From Chamaea fasciata (lineage: Eukaryota; Chordata; Aves; Passeriformes; Sylviidae): a stretch of 64,000 bases of DNA. Below the pieces are notes generated by a model, which was not told where the DNA came from, did not search any database, and saw only the letters and a program-made list of their open reading frames with translations. Shown piece after piece: positions 11,301-20,200 of this stretch (its first letter is position 1; every line of letters begins with the position of its first letter). The DNA is taken from the NCBI GenBank assembly GCA_029207755.1, contig JARCOQ010000016.1, positions 9,596,501 through 9,660,500 of the forward strand. The letters are read 5' to 3'. The position numbers and the translations under genes are program-made.

Positions 11301-12938
11301 CAACTGCCCGAGCAGTCATTCCCCCAAAAGAGATGGGGAACACCTCCCCCGTGGTGCCTGTTTTGGCAGAGCACTGCTTGGGGCTGCTCCACCAACTCAT
11401 GAACACACTGCAAGTGTTTACACTTGAATCTCTTTCACTTTTTAAAATAAACAGCAAACTCATAAACCGTGCCATTTTGATACTTCAGACTGTGTGTTCA
11501 GCTGTTTCAACGTCCCTAACACAACACACACTGATCATTCTATCATAAATTATTATTTTATAAAAGTACTTCCCTTGCCGTGTGTTGCTAACTGCAATAC
11601 TCAAGATTAGATTTGTTTGGAAAATAAAAGCTTTTAACTGGGTTAAAAGTGGATCATTGTTTGGGAGGGACTGTGAACGACAGGTTAAATTAGCATTGCT
11701 GAAGATCAGTTGGGATCAATGTGACTCTGAGGGGATAGAAAACTTCTCTTAGATCACCCCTTTTCTGTTAGTCCTCTTACATTTCTTTAAAGTAAATGAG
11801 GAAAAGAAAAATTGAGCCATCCCAAATAAAAGCGGTGGGAATGGGAAAACTCCGTGTTTTTACTCTTTTCAGGAACATCAGGACTTCCCTGGGGCAGGGG
11901 AGGGGGAATTCTGCCTCTCTGCTCAGGTGAGAGCCCACCTGCAGAGCTGCCTCCAGCCCCCGGGGTCCCAGCACAGGGAGGATGTGGAGCTGTTGGGGTG
12001 AGCCCAGAAGAGGCTCCAGGATGACTGGAAAGGCTGAAGGAATTGGGATTGCTCATCCTGGGAAAGAGAAACTTTGGGGTGACCTAACTGGGGCCTTCCA
12101 GTGGCTGAAGGAGCTGGCAAGAAACATGGAGAGAGACTCTACAAGGGATGGAGTGACAGGACAAGGGGCAATGGCTTCAAACTGACAGAGAGTGGGTTTA
12201 GGAGATTTATTAGGGGAGAAATCCTTCTCTGTGAGGGTGGGGAGGCCCTGGCACAGGGTGCCCAGAGAAGCTGTGGCTGCTCCATCCCTAAGAGTGTCCA
12301 AGGCCAGGCTGGATGGGGCTTGGAGCAGCCTGGGATGGTGGAAAATTGTCCCTGCCCATGGTACAGGGTGACACTGGATCGGCTTTGAGCTCCCTTCCAA
12401 CCCAAACCAGTCTGGGATTCTGTGCAAACTCCTTTTTTTATCCCAAAGAAACAGACCCAACCCTGCCATGGAACTGTGAGATTTCCACTCTGTCTTTCCT
12501 AGCCTGCTGTGAGAGGCTGTTGAGGTCACAGATAATTGTGGCTGCATAATGCTGACTCTGTAATGTCTTTAATAACGTCCCCACTAATTCAGCATCCATT
12601 TCAAGTGCCACAAAGGAGCCTGTGAGACATGGAATTGTCTGGTCAATATCTGTGCCTGTGGTACCCATGGGCTGTGGACAAACAACAGCATCCATTTTCA
12701 TTTTTGCTGCTTTGCACACAAAGAAGGGAAGGTCCTTTCTAACCCGACAATTGCACTAATGCTATCAGTGCCTAAATACACATCAATTACATAATTTTGC
12801 AGTAATATAAGACAGTCAGGTGGGTACAATTTCATCTGGGAACAAAAGGAGCACGGCTGTGAGACTTACAGGACGAGCAAGGTTTGGATGCAGATCTGAA
12901 AGTGCAACAAAGTCCCGTGCTGGATGAGAATGAGCCAT
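2235..12938 (-). CDS. MEIOB: MEIOB, meiosis-specific protein with OB domains (whole coding span, 13 exons)
   Basis: MEIOB is an RPA1-like single-strand DNA-binding protein that works with SPATA22 and RPA on meiotic chromosome axes. It is needed for double-strand break repair, synapsis and crossing over, and a 3'-5' ssDNA exonuclease activity has been reported. I assembled 13 coding exons by matching recalled human MEIOB residue by residue and placing GT-AG junctions. Lengths in order are 69, 58, 132, 73, 196, 101, 53, 96, 102, 154, 184, 87 and 117 nt, total 1422 nt, which is 473 residues and a stop; the human protein is similar (about 440-470). Every phase agrees and no exon carries an internal stop, so the gene looks intact. 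N-terminal OB-fold sequence lies in exons 2-5, the central OB fold in exons 5-9, and the C-terminal OB fold with a CxxC...CxxC pair (residues 345-362) in exons 10-13. The neighbour HS3ST6 is on the same strand, as in human. Exon junctions are inferred without transcripts. Confidence 0.93.
2618..2704 (-). CDS. MEIOB: MEIOB coding exon 12
   Basis: Exactly 29 codons, [20 protein letters not shown] then LERSKIYFK; human has [29 protein letters not shown]. The acceptor is TTAACAG and the donor is GTTAGT. It codes for the C-terminal helix of the last OB fold. Confidence 0.94.
2922..2996. repeat. (TCCA)n microsatellite
   Basis: Tetranucleotide TCCA repeats with some TCCC variants in MEIOB intron 11. 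It opens false frames rich in Ser/Ile/His/Pro on one strand and Trp/Met/Asp/Gly on the other. Confidence 0.9.
3105..3288 (-). CDS. MEIOB: MEIOB coding exon 11 (CxxC...CxxC)
   Basis: Codes for (C)[17 protein letters not shown], then [20 protein letters not shown] and [10 protein letters not shown]. Human has [32 protein letters not shown] and VAEETLGCT. The four Cys (residues 345, 348, 359 and 362) form a zinc-ribbon-like insert in the C-terminal OB fold, as in RPA1. The acceptor is TTCCAG and the donor is GTAAGG. Confidence 0.94.
3622..3775 (-). CDS. MEIOB: MEIOB coding exon 10
   Basis: Codes for (L)[20 protein letters not shown], then [18 protein letters not shown] and VLRNR with TG of a split Cys codon. 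Human has [35 protein letters not shown] and VVRNRC. The acceptor is AACTTGTAG and the donor is GTGAGC. It begins the C-terminal OB fold, the part reported to bind SPATA22. Confidence 0.93.
4224..4325 (-). CDS. MEIOB: MEIOB coding exon 9
   Basis: Codes for (E)[20 protein letters not shown] and then [13 protein letters not shown] plus one base of a Leu codon. Human has DIPEANILLNFIRENKET followed by a poorly conserved linker to INLSTIVDV. The acceptor is ATCTTCAG and the donor is GTAAGC. This is the linker between the central and C-terminal OB folds, so lower similarity is expected. Confidence 0.88.
4503..4560. repeat. (GAAAT)n microsatellite
   Basis: Nearly perfect pentanucleotide array of about 11-12 copies in MEIOB intron 8. 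Probably length-polymorphic. Confidence 0.95.
4716..4811 (-). CDS. MEIOB: MEIOB coding exon 8
   Basis: Codes for (V)[20 protein letters not shown] followed by [11 protein letters not shown]. This 31-residue block is identical to the human sequence as I recall it and is the most conserved piece of the gene here. The acceptor is GTGCACAG and the donor is GTAAGG. It ends the central OB fold. Confidence 0.95.
4896..4948 (-). CDS. MEIOB: MEIOB coding exon 7
   Basis: A 53-nt exon reading (C)[17 protein letters not shown] plus one base of a Val codon; human has CWDNESILLAQSWMPRETV. The acceptor is AATTTAG and the donor is GTAAAC. It codes for the end of the central OB fold. Both split codons (TG/C and G/TT) agree with exons 6 and 8. 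Confidence 0.93.
5930..6400. promoter_or_regulatory. low-repeat AT-rich stretch in MEIOB intron 6, possible regulatory DNA
   Basis: Single-copy AT-rich sequence with several homeodomain-type TAATT/ATTA cores (for example near 6324-6350) and no recognisable repeat. Its look resembles conserved non-coding elements, but conservation cannot be measured here. Confidence 0.2.
6408..6508 (-). CDS. MEIOB: MEIOB coding exon 6
   Basis: Codes for [20 protein letters not shown] and then [13 protein letters not shown], ending with TG of a split Cys codon; human has [20 protein letters not shown] and RLYDETESSFAMTC. The acceptor is TCTTAAAG and the donor is GTAAAA. It forms part of the central OB fold, where the KGQRCEVRLYDET stretch is strongly conserved. 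No start codon is present, so an ORF scan would miss it. Confidence 0.93.
6750..6965. repeat. 73-bp tandem repeat overlapping the MEIOB exon 5 donor
   Basis: The motif GCAGAGAAATGCT starts at 6780, 6853 and 6926, an exact 73-bp period, with a partial copy before it. On the minus strand each unit carries a GT donor-like site (6802, 6875, 6948). The first and last are identical across the exon end and donor, and the middle one reads GTAAGT. Confidence 0.88.
6949..7144 (-). CDS. MEIOB: MEIOB coding exon 5
   Basis: Codes for [14 protein letters not shown], then [20 protein letters not shown] and [10 protein letters not shown] at the end; human has [27 protein letters not shown] and NVLAAVKS. It joins the first and central OB folds. 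The acceptor is TTCTAG and the donor is GTGAGT at 6948. The last bases of the exon and this donor belong to a 73-bp tandem repeat (6750-6965), so near-identical donors also lie at 6875 and 6802. Using either would run into an in-frame stop within about 15 codons. Confidence 0.92.
7530..7602 (-). CDS. MEIOB: MEIOB coding exon 4
   Basis: A 73-nt exon too short to stand out as an open frame. Joined to exon 3 it reads [19 protein letters not shown], then NPVTP and two bases of a Ser codon; human has [25 protein letters not shown]. The acceptor is TATTCTAG and the donor is GTAAAT. Its charged Lys/Glu run is a linker inside the N-terminal OB region. Confidence 0.92.
8148..8279 (-). CDS. MEIOB: MEIOB coding exon 3
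   Basis: Codes for (N)[16 protein letters not shown], then a stretch ending [11 protein letters not shown] and the first base of a Val codon. Human has IGSERYTFSFTIRDSP and SLSDSFRVGDCV. The acceptor is a T tract plus GCAG and the donor is GTGAGT. It continues the N-terminal OB fold. Phases (2 nt in, 1 nt out) fit exons 2 and 4. Confidence 0.94.
8776..8910. repeat. unclassified dispersed repeat, copy 1
   Basis: Contains CTCAAGGAAAACTCGAGTGA, which recurs at about 8960, and a block around 8838-8900 (GGCAGGGTTACAA, AGGATTCATTTTGT, ATTCACAAA) that recurs at about 10738-10790. The spacing suggests an old mobile element or a small segmental duplication. Family not recognised. Confidence 0.6.
8945..9012. 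repeat. unclassified dispersed repeat, copy 2 (partial)
   Basis: Repeats the first half of 8776-8840 (shared run CTCAAGGAAAACTCGAGTGA and the CTGCAGGTCCA-like end) about 170 bp further on, in the same orientation. Confidence 0.55.
9627..9684 (-). CDS. MEIOB: MEIOB coding exon 2
   Basis: Codes for [19 protein letters not shown] plus the first base of an Asn codon; human has VIGIVIGKTDVKGFPDRKN. The acceptor is a T-rich tract ending TTTCAG and the donor is GTACAG, with one base left over. The reading frame stays open on both sides, but the homology stops exactly at the splice signals. This is the first strand of the N-terminal OB fold. Confidence 0.93.
10517..10680 (-). mobile_element. CR1 LINE 3' fragment
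   Basis: Carries the CR1 3' signature in reverse: AGAATCCTGGAATGGTTTGG, then GTTGGAAGGGAGCTTAAAG and the CATCCCAGGTTGCTCCAAG block. Located in MEIOB intron 1. Confidence 0.85.
10700..10800. repeat. unclassified dispersed repeat, copy 3 (partial)
   Basis: Repeats the second half of 8776-8910 (GGCAGGGTTACAA, AGGATTCATTTTGT, TATTCACAAA). It lies directly beside a minus-strand CR1 end. Confidence 0.55.
11905..12425 (+). mobile_element. CR1 LINE 3' fragment, longest in the window
   Basis: About 520 bp of CR1 3' end in forward orientation. It runs from CTGCTCAGGTGAGAGCCCAC through GAGCTGTTGGGGTGAGCCC, GTGAGGGTGGGGAGGCCCTG and AGGCCAGGCTGGATGGGGCT to the ACCCAAACCAGTCTGGGATT end. It includes the end of the reverse-transcriptase ORF region, which is too decayed to be coding. 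It sits in MEIOB intron 1, antisense to the gene. Confidence 0.92.
12870..12938 (-). CDS. MEIOB: MEIOB coding exon 1
   Basis: Codes for residues 1-23, starting [10 protein letters not shown] and ending [10 protein letters not shown]; human MEIOB begins MANSFAAR and has SDLQTN at the matching place. The start is the ATG at 12938-12936. An acceptor (TTTCAG) lies upstream, so the exon probably begins at 12945 with 7 nt of 5'UTR and there should be at least one non-coding exon further up. The donor is GTAAGT. The 3.2-kb first coding intron holds a CR1 copy. Confidence 0.88.
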
Positions 12939-12999
12939 TCTTTATCTGAAACTTGAGGAAACTGACTTAGATTTTGTAAAAATCTAAACAAATCACTTA

Positions 13000-13450
13000 A
13001 GACCATTCACAGTGAGAATAACAAGTTATTTTTTAACGTAAATGTTTTGACCTAATAGCATCTGTTTTCAATAAGAGGCATTTCAAGCCATCTGAAGTAG
13101 ACAATTCTTTATTGTTTGGATCTGGCGATGGAAGTTATGAATTTTACTGTGACAGCTCTACCTAAGCTTCTCAAATAAAGGCCTGTAATTTTTATTTATT
13201 ATTCATCATTAAATTACTCCATTAGCACCAGGCTCTGAAAAATATTTACCCTCCTTCTCTCTGGGAAGCCCAACTGAATTTAATGAGGCAGCTCACATAT
13301 AAAAGGCAATTTATATGGGAGGGAAGAGAAGTGTTGGGTTGCAAAGCACCTTTAATTGAGGTTTTGGACTAAATATTAAACTACTTTAAAATGCGAGTCT
13401 ATTCCTTCCTCAAAATAGAAAAGTTCTGAACTTATTAAAATAAAATTTGT
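13000..13450. promoter_or_regulatory. AT-rich single-copy stretch upstream of MEIOB exon 1
   Basis: No repeat and no open frame. It holds several TAAT/ATTA cores and SOX-like ATTGTTT sequence near 13155. It lies in the presumed 5'UTR intron or promoter-proximal region of MEIOB. Composition only. Confidence 0.2.
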
Positions 13451-14224
13451 GAAAACCAGTTCTTTGCAGGGTTCCAACATGGCATTTACTGCCCAGCCCT
13501 GAGAACACCCAGCTTCTCTCTAGAGATGCCAAAGTGGTGCCATGGGTGCTTTGTTAGACCCTCTGAATGCCTTTTATTATTTCATGGGTTCCTCAGAGAC
13601 ATTTAGATACTTAACAAATACTTGTCAGATTCTATTTTTTTGGTTGTAAAAGGAACCATCGCATTGTCCAAATCTTAATAACCTTTAATAGGAGAGAGCT
13701 GCTGACATTTTTTCAGAGGATGCCTGTTCAATCTTTAGAACAAAATCTTGAATGGCTTTCACAGTCTTTATACCTGGAACCTCCTGTGAAAATTGTTAAC
13801 CATTTCATCAGGCATTGGGATAAAGGCCTGTTGAACTAGAGAACAAATAAGCCTACATTTTAAAGAAAAATAAGCAGTTATCTGAGAACCAAGGGATTTT
13901 TCTAAAAGAGCATTTCAAACTACACTCTCAGGGAGAGACAGCCCAAATTTGCCTCACAGAAACCACTGAACAGTGGGGCCCTCAAACCTGTCCCCATCCC
14001 ATTAGATGGAAGAATTCATGTTTCCTTCTGTAGGAAAGTCACCTCAGCATCCCTCCAAGTAACGCTTTCACCTCAGAAGAAGTAAAATATTGTTTTTAAA
14101 TATTGTACCTCACACCAGCTGAGTCGTGTCAAAGGAACCAGCGCTGGAACACCTGTATCAGAGGAAGATTAAAATGGCAAATTAGGATTTTAAATGCTCC
14201 GGGTTCTGATAGCTGGAGCAGAGC

Positions 14225-14560
14225 TGACACCTCAGGAACCCCTCAAACTCCTCAGGTTCTCCTCAACCACCCCTCAGCCCACCATGGACCCCTCAGCCCT
14301 CCTCACACACCCGCCATTCCCCTCAGGTTCCCCTCACATACCCCTCAACCTCCTCAGCCCACCATGGACCCCTCAGCCCTCCTCACACACCCGCCATTCC
14401 CCTCAGGTTCCCCTCACATACCCCTCAACCTCCTCAGGTTGGTCTCAACCCCTCAGCCCTCCTCACACACCCGCCATTCCCCTCAGGTTCCCCTCACATA
14501 CCCCTCAACCTCCTCCTGGGCTCCTCAGCCCCTCAGGCCCCTCACAGACCCTCAGCTGGT
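14225..14560. repeat. 80-bp minisatellite (CCTCAGCCC family)
   Basis: Units starting CCTCAGCCCTCCTCACACAC occur at 14291, 14371 and 14451, an exact 80-bp period, flanked by shorter CCCCTCA variants. The plus strand is almost G-free, so long Pro/Ser/His frames stay open by chance. Confidence 0.92.
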
Positions 14561-14574
14561 GAGGGAGACAGAAT

Positions 14575-14584
14575 GGCGGGAAAA
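14575..14584. promoter_or_regulatory. E2F/E2F6-type site, candidate MEIOB promoter element
   Basis: The plus strand reads GGCGGGAAAA inside a short CG-rich patch (about 14570-14630), 1.6 kb upstream of the first MEIOB coding exon, which has an acceptor and so needs an upstream non-coding exon. E2F6 and PRC1.6 are known to silence germline genes in somatic cells through GGCGGGAA-type sites. The link to MEIOB is inference. Confidence 0.35.
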
Positions 14585-14689
14585 GGGCCGCGCTCCCTCA
14601 GGGCCGGCCGGGCTGAGGGGAGACGTTCTCCCATGCCAGCACCTTCAGAGGAATCTCCAGCAGACCTGGAGTCCCTGGGCTAGACAGGT

Positions 14690-14900
14690 TAGTCGGGATT
14701 TTGGGGTGGGATCGTTCCCTGTGAAGGTGGGGAGGCCCTGGAATAGAATTCCCGGAGAAGCTGTGGCAGCCCCTGGATCCCTGGAGGTGTCCAAGGCCAG
14801 GCTGGAGCACCCCGGCATGGTGGAAGGTGTCCCTGCCCATGGATCTGGGTGGTTTTTAAGGTCCCTCCCAACCCAAAAAATCCTGTGGTTTTATTACTTC
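14690..14900 (+). mobile_element. CR1 LINE 3' fragment
   Basis: Forward CR1 3' end: GTGAAGGTGGGGAGGCCCTG, GTCCAAGGCCAGGCTGGAGC, TGGAAGGTGTCCCTGCCCAT and TTTAAGGTCCCTCCCAACCC. Confidence 0.88.
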
Positions 14901-15179
14901 CCACATCAGGAATTTAAAGTCAGGGTCATCCTACAAGTATAAATGCACAACGCGCCAGTAAGACAAAGCAAATTGCAGGAATCTCTGCAGAAACCATTCC
15001 CTACTTCCTTTTTTTTTTTAAATGGGAAAAAAAAAGTTGCAGCCTCTATTTTAGAAATTAATCAGAATTTCTGGTTTAAAGATATTATTTGTATTGATTC
15101 ACACCCAATAGGGCTATATTTTCAGGCTCCGCAGAAGGCTGGTTTGAGCCATTTTCTCCATTTATACTGAATGTAAAAT

Positions 15180-15420
15180 CATATTTTCTAAAATCAATAC
15201 CCATCACTCCTGCGTCATAAAAAACTTTACTCCTGATGAGTTATTTTATAACCCCAAGGTCGAGGCTATTGGAAGTTTTTAGCGTAGCCTGACAAATCCT
15301 CTGTGTTGACTCTGTATTACAGGATCTTTCATTTCTTCAATTAAACAGCTGAAAATGGATCCCACCTGTGCTGTCACATTTATTGTGTCACAAAAATCCA
15401 TGATAATTATCCCGTGCTGA
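15180..15420. promoter_or_regulatory. low-repeat stretch, possible conserved non-coding element
   Basis: Single-copy sequence between MEIOB and HS3ST6, with ATTA-type cores and CpG dinucleotides retained in an AT-rich background. No repeat or gene recognised. Judged by appearance only. Confidence 0.2.
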
Positions 15421-16839
15421 TGACAAATGGGATGGCAGGGAACTGACAGCCTGGGTGGGTTTTTTTTTTCTTTTTAGGTCACCTTTTATACAGCATGATC
15501 CATGGATCTAACTTTGATGGTTTGATGTCTACACAGAATGTGGCTCTTTTTTTTTTTTTTCTGTTGGTTCTGTTTTCATTATCTCCAGCTAATGAACAAG
15601 CAGAAGATAATGAGGCTGGTGATAGGATCCTGATGGAATGGGAAGGAGAACCTGGGCGCTGGCTGGGAAATGCTGGCCAAGGTACAAGTCTCATTCTTAC
15701 AGCCATGACTGCAATGCAAAACGGGGCAAAAAAAAAATCCCAGAAAGGAGATCTGTGGGGTGTCCACTGCTGCGGAAGGTGACAAATCTGGAGCACAGCC
15801 CAGGGGCTTGCAGGAGCTGAGCTGGTCCAGTATCTCAGCAAGGTTTTGGTGGGACACAGTCACCTGCTGCTGTGAAGCCTCGCAGAACCCACCGGGATTT
15901 TGTGCATGGGTAGGTCCCCACTTCCTCTGGGTTTTGTCCAGGTGGAGCTGCTTTTCTCCCACCGGCACAAAGGGCAGGTGAAACCCGACTCTGCCGTGTC
16001 CCCTCCAGCCCTTTGTTCCATTTCAAAGCCACCGGAACAAGGGTGCTGTTGTGTCTCTGCTCGGCTCCCCGTAATCACCGCGAGGGTTTGCTTTGTGGTC
16101 TGCTTCCACTCCTATTTTCAGTGTACATTTGAGGGGGGGGGGTGGTAAAAAAAAAAAGCTGCTTTTTACTTTCCCAGGATAGCTCCTGCTGGGAAGACGT
16201 TATCAGGGCCATCGTGACAGGATGCACAAAGGCAGGGGACAAAGTGAGGCCGCGGCTCTTTCCCTCTGAGATGTCTGATCAGATGCTGAATTTCTGAGCC
16301 AAGGACTCGTTTGATGGGTACCTGTCTCAGGTGACACTGTGAATTCTGCCATTCACACACCACGCGGCGCCTCAGGGACAGCCAGGGACTTCTGTGCTTA
16401 CTGCAAACAAATAACACCTTTTTTTGGTGCTTATAACCTACAAATGTCTAACCTGCCTTTATCCCACTGATTTGCCATGCCAGCTGATCCTCCCAGCCAG
16501 GAAATTTTAATACAAACACCGGAGAGCATCTGCAAAAACAAATATTACTCGACTTGTGTCCAAGCTTTCCTCCTGAGCTGACCTCAAAGTGGTCTCAAAA
16601 AGAAATCAGCATCCTTATCTCCCTCTGACAACTGGGAAAACAGAGGCGAGAGGAAGGCCGGAAGGGGTTTCCTAAAATCCATGTGCCACACAGAACCAGC
16701 CCCCGGGGGAGAGCAACACTGTTAATTCAGTGTTTTTCTGATCCAGCGCTTGATCCCTGAAAGCTCCAAGTGATTTTAACTCCCCGGCACTTGAGCGGCA
16801 CTTAGTGATTGGCAGAGCCTTCCCATACACGGCTGCAAA

Positions 16840-17200
16840 TTGCCCAGTCCCTGCTAATTAGGCCTTGGTGAATAGATTTATTTAAATTGCACTCATTGAC
16901 ATGGTCAAGGAGTGCAAATGGCATTCCGTAATTCACTTTAGCGGTTTGTTACGTGACCATCAGTGCACTTCGCGTTCGGGGGAAGAAAGTCCAGCACTAG
17001 CAGGGACATTTCAGAAATCATTTCCAAAACCGGAGCAATATAAAAATATTTGCTCTGTGCGTTTTCCACTGCCCGCACCCTTTACTGAGAGGGCTCATCG
17101 AATATTTATACATGCTTAAGACCCAAAGAACTGGTAAAAGGGAGAGGGCAGACATGTAATTTTATGTAATTGGCCTGACTGAATGCATTAAAAGGAACAA
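16840..17200. promoter_or_regulatory. low-repeat stretch, possible conserved non-coding element
   Basis: Starts near TGCTAATTAGGCCTTGGTGA and holds several TAATT/ATTTA motifs with unmethylated-looking CpGs (TTACGTGACC, CACTTCGCGTTCGGGG near 16950-16981). No repeat family or coding frame seen. Judged by appearance only. Confidence 0.25.
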
Positions 17201-20200
17201 ATTATTGCAGGTACTCAGGGGTTTTGGCTGACACCTGAACTGGCAGAGCCTCGGGAGCGCTGATGGAGTAATGATGGACATCTTCAGCAGAGGCAATGCA
17301 GGTTCTGATGCAGCCAACAGGTGCTCAGTGTGTTTAGGGATGTTTAATCTAAATTTCTCTGAGTCTTTGTTCAGCTCTCACTCCAGCCTGGTTCTCCCCC
17401 GTCCTGGTCTCCAGCACTGGAACCATCCCAGTGCTATTCCAGTGGGATTTCCTCGCTCTGAGCAGCACCACCACCACCTGCAGCATGGAAAAACACAACA
17501 GCCTCGAGCCTTGTAAAATTAACATGACCCGTGGCTGGTTCCCACTTCATCTGGGCTAATTCTGCCTTCTCGGGGCCGGGGGAGATGCCAAGACCTGAAG
17601 TTGGAGGTGCACGTGGCAGCAGCACCAGCCTGCAGGGAGCTCAGACCCCAAAATGGGCACTGCTGGGAATGCCAACAGCTCTCTCTGCTGAAGAAAAGCT
17701 TTTCCATTTCTGGCAAAGACCAAAAAAAAGGAAAAAAAAAATAAAGCTGTTTTTTTTAAGGTGTAAATCTCTGTGGGCCGTGTAGCTGCTCTTCCCCTGG
17801 GCAAGGAGGGAATGGTATTCCCAGGGCTGGAGCTTGGCACGGCATCGGTCCTCTCCCTCCCAGGCAGTGCCTGCTCATCAGCCAGCTCAGTTCCTCATGA
17901 TCCCAGCACTAATTAATCCCTCCTGCTGCAGTGGTGGAGCAGGAATGTCACGAAAAGGATGTGGCAGAGCCTGGAGAGGAACAGGAGCCATCAGCACCAG
18001 CCCCTGCACCAAAATCAGCTCCCCTCAGGTGCCAGGGCAGAGTGAGAGCCCTGCTGGATCATCACTAAGCAGACAGTTTATTTTCAGTGAATAATTAGCA
18101 AATAAACTTATCCCAGAACTAACCTGGGTAGTTTTCTTACCAAAAAAAGCAGAGTAAGATGGCCATATAGGAACTCAGTGCTTGAAAGCATTGGCACAAG
18201 GCTTTTTTCTACAATTTTCTCGCTTTTTTTGAAGCTCAGGCTTTGATTGCCCAAGATTTAAAGCCCTCAGTCTGCTGTTTAACTTGACTGAGACTACAGA
18301 AATTTAAAATTCTTCTTTTTAGAGCCTTCAGGCTACGGAGAATAACTTTTCCTGCACATAATTCCAAAATAATGTGAGCTCAGTGAAATGACTTGGATTT
18401 TCATCACTTTCCCCAAGACCAGAATTTCCTCCTCCCTCTCTGAGCAAACAAGTGATGAATATTTTCCAACAAAACATCATGAATTAAACACACAACAATT
18501 AAAAATAGTTTTAGTGACAGCTCCCTGACACAGAGGAAGAATGCATTGAGGGGGGAAGAAAAGAAGATATTTAGCATTGTTGGCTGCTATTCAGGCACTT
18601 CCAGCCATTCAAATCCATGAAACCAAACCCAAATTATATCTGGATTTCAGCTGGAGACACATGGGACTGAGCAGTACCAGTTAGGACACAAGGGATGAGC
18701 ATCTCCCAGTGACAATACTGGGAAAAACCCTTCCAACCGCCAGTTGCTCCAGTTTCCAACCAAGCCTAAAACATGAGCACTTCAACAAGGAGGAAAACTT
18801 AGGATATAATTCCCAAAGACATATGGGGGTGGCTGTAAAAGAAATCTGGGATCATAGTGTAAATCAAATTTTTCCCTCACCGCAGAATTCAGTGAAGGGA
18901 GCACCAGAGAAATCCAAAGGGCCCATCCAAGCTAAACTTTCCAGCACAAATCCACCTTTGATCTCCTGGCTGAGCATTTGGCCCCGGCCTGGCGGTGGCA
19001 GAGCTCCCACTGCCTTCGAGAGCCAGCACTGCATCCAGCCCTTCCGAGGGAATCGTGTGTCAACATTTCCACAGCCCTCCTGGCCGCCTGGCAGGCAGCT
19101 CATTAGAAAACTCCCGCAGACCCACACTGACATTTGGAGGGTTTATCCATTAGCAAAACAAAAAACCTCCCCTCAAAAGCCTGTTCAAAGTGCAAAGGTA
19201 CGAGGCTTGATCAAAACTGGACTGGATCACGAAATTCTCCCTGAAGAAAATGAACACTAGAGGTCAATCTAACAACTTGTCCCGGAAATATATATCCCTG
19301 GAATAAAATATTACAGACTGCTGCGTGCTGTACAGCCCTAACTACCTCCAGACCCACTGGCTCAGCCCTGAGCTAACAAGGGTTTCCTCTGTTCCTCTGG
19401 ATTTGCTCTTGTCTTGCTCTCCATTAGCGTTTCCTCTCCGGAGCTCTCCCGTCGCTGTCCCGAGTCACGGGGCTCCCTGATGCACTGAACTCCCTGTTTA
19501 TGGAAGGAAAAGGGGAACTTGCCCTGTGTGGGGCGGATGGAGGCCACATGTGGCCCTGATGGAACGCCACTGCAGCTCGAGTTCGATTAAGGATCAGGGC
19601 AGGAGCAGAGGAGCAGCCAGTGCCATGCAGGTGAAAACCCTCTGGCTCAGGATCCCATCTCATGGATAAATCCTGCAATGGTTTGGGTTGGAAGTGAGCT
19701 TAAAGCTCACAAAGTTCCACCCCTCCTGCCACAGGCAGGGACATCTTCCACTGTCCCAGGCTGCTCCAAGCCCTGTCCAGCCTGGCTTGGACACTTCCAG
19801 GGACGGGCAGCCACAAACCCATGGTTTGGAAGAGGCAGAAGGGATCAGGGCTGGGGTGCAAGGGATGGGTTTGGAACTTCCAGACTTCAAGTCTGATTCC
19901 CCTGCAATGCATCTCCCATCTAACAGCAGCAGAGTGACTTCATTCCTGCACCTCATGCTTTCCTCATCTCACCTCATCTCCAGTGCTCACATTCTGGAGG
20001 ACCTTGAGATTACAAACTCCCACACGCTTGAAATCAGTTTTAGTAGGGCTTTTTTTACTTCACCATTCCGAAATGCCCAATATTCCAATTCCAGTGAGTT
20101 TCTTCCTCCCCCTTCCCTGCTCTTGTCACCAGAAATAAGACACAGCCCTGCCAGCCTGTTTCAGCCTCCCCATTGCCACCTTCCTTAGCAAATCCCAAAC

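Noticed and set aside
11905..12425. A coding LINE reverse transcriptase
   Set aside because: Only the decayed 3' end of CR1 is present; no open frame matches the enzyme.
14103..14942. 279-codon plus-strand frame rich in Pro, Ser and His
   Set aside because: It covers the 80-bp minisatellite and a CR1 end; not a gene.
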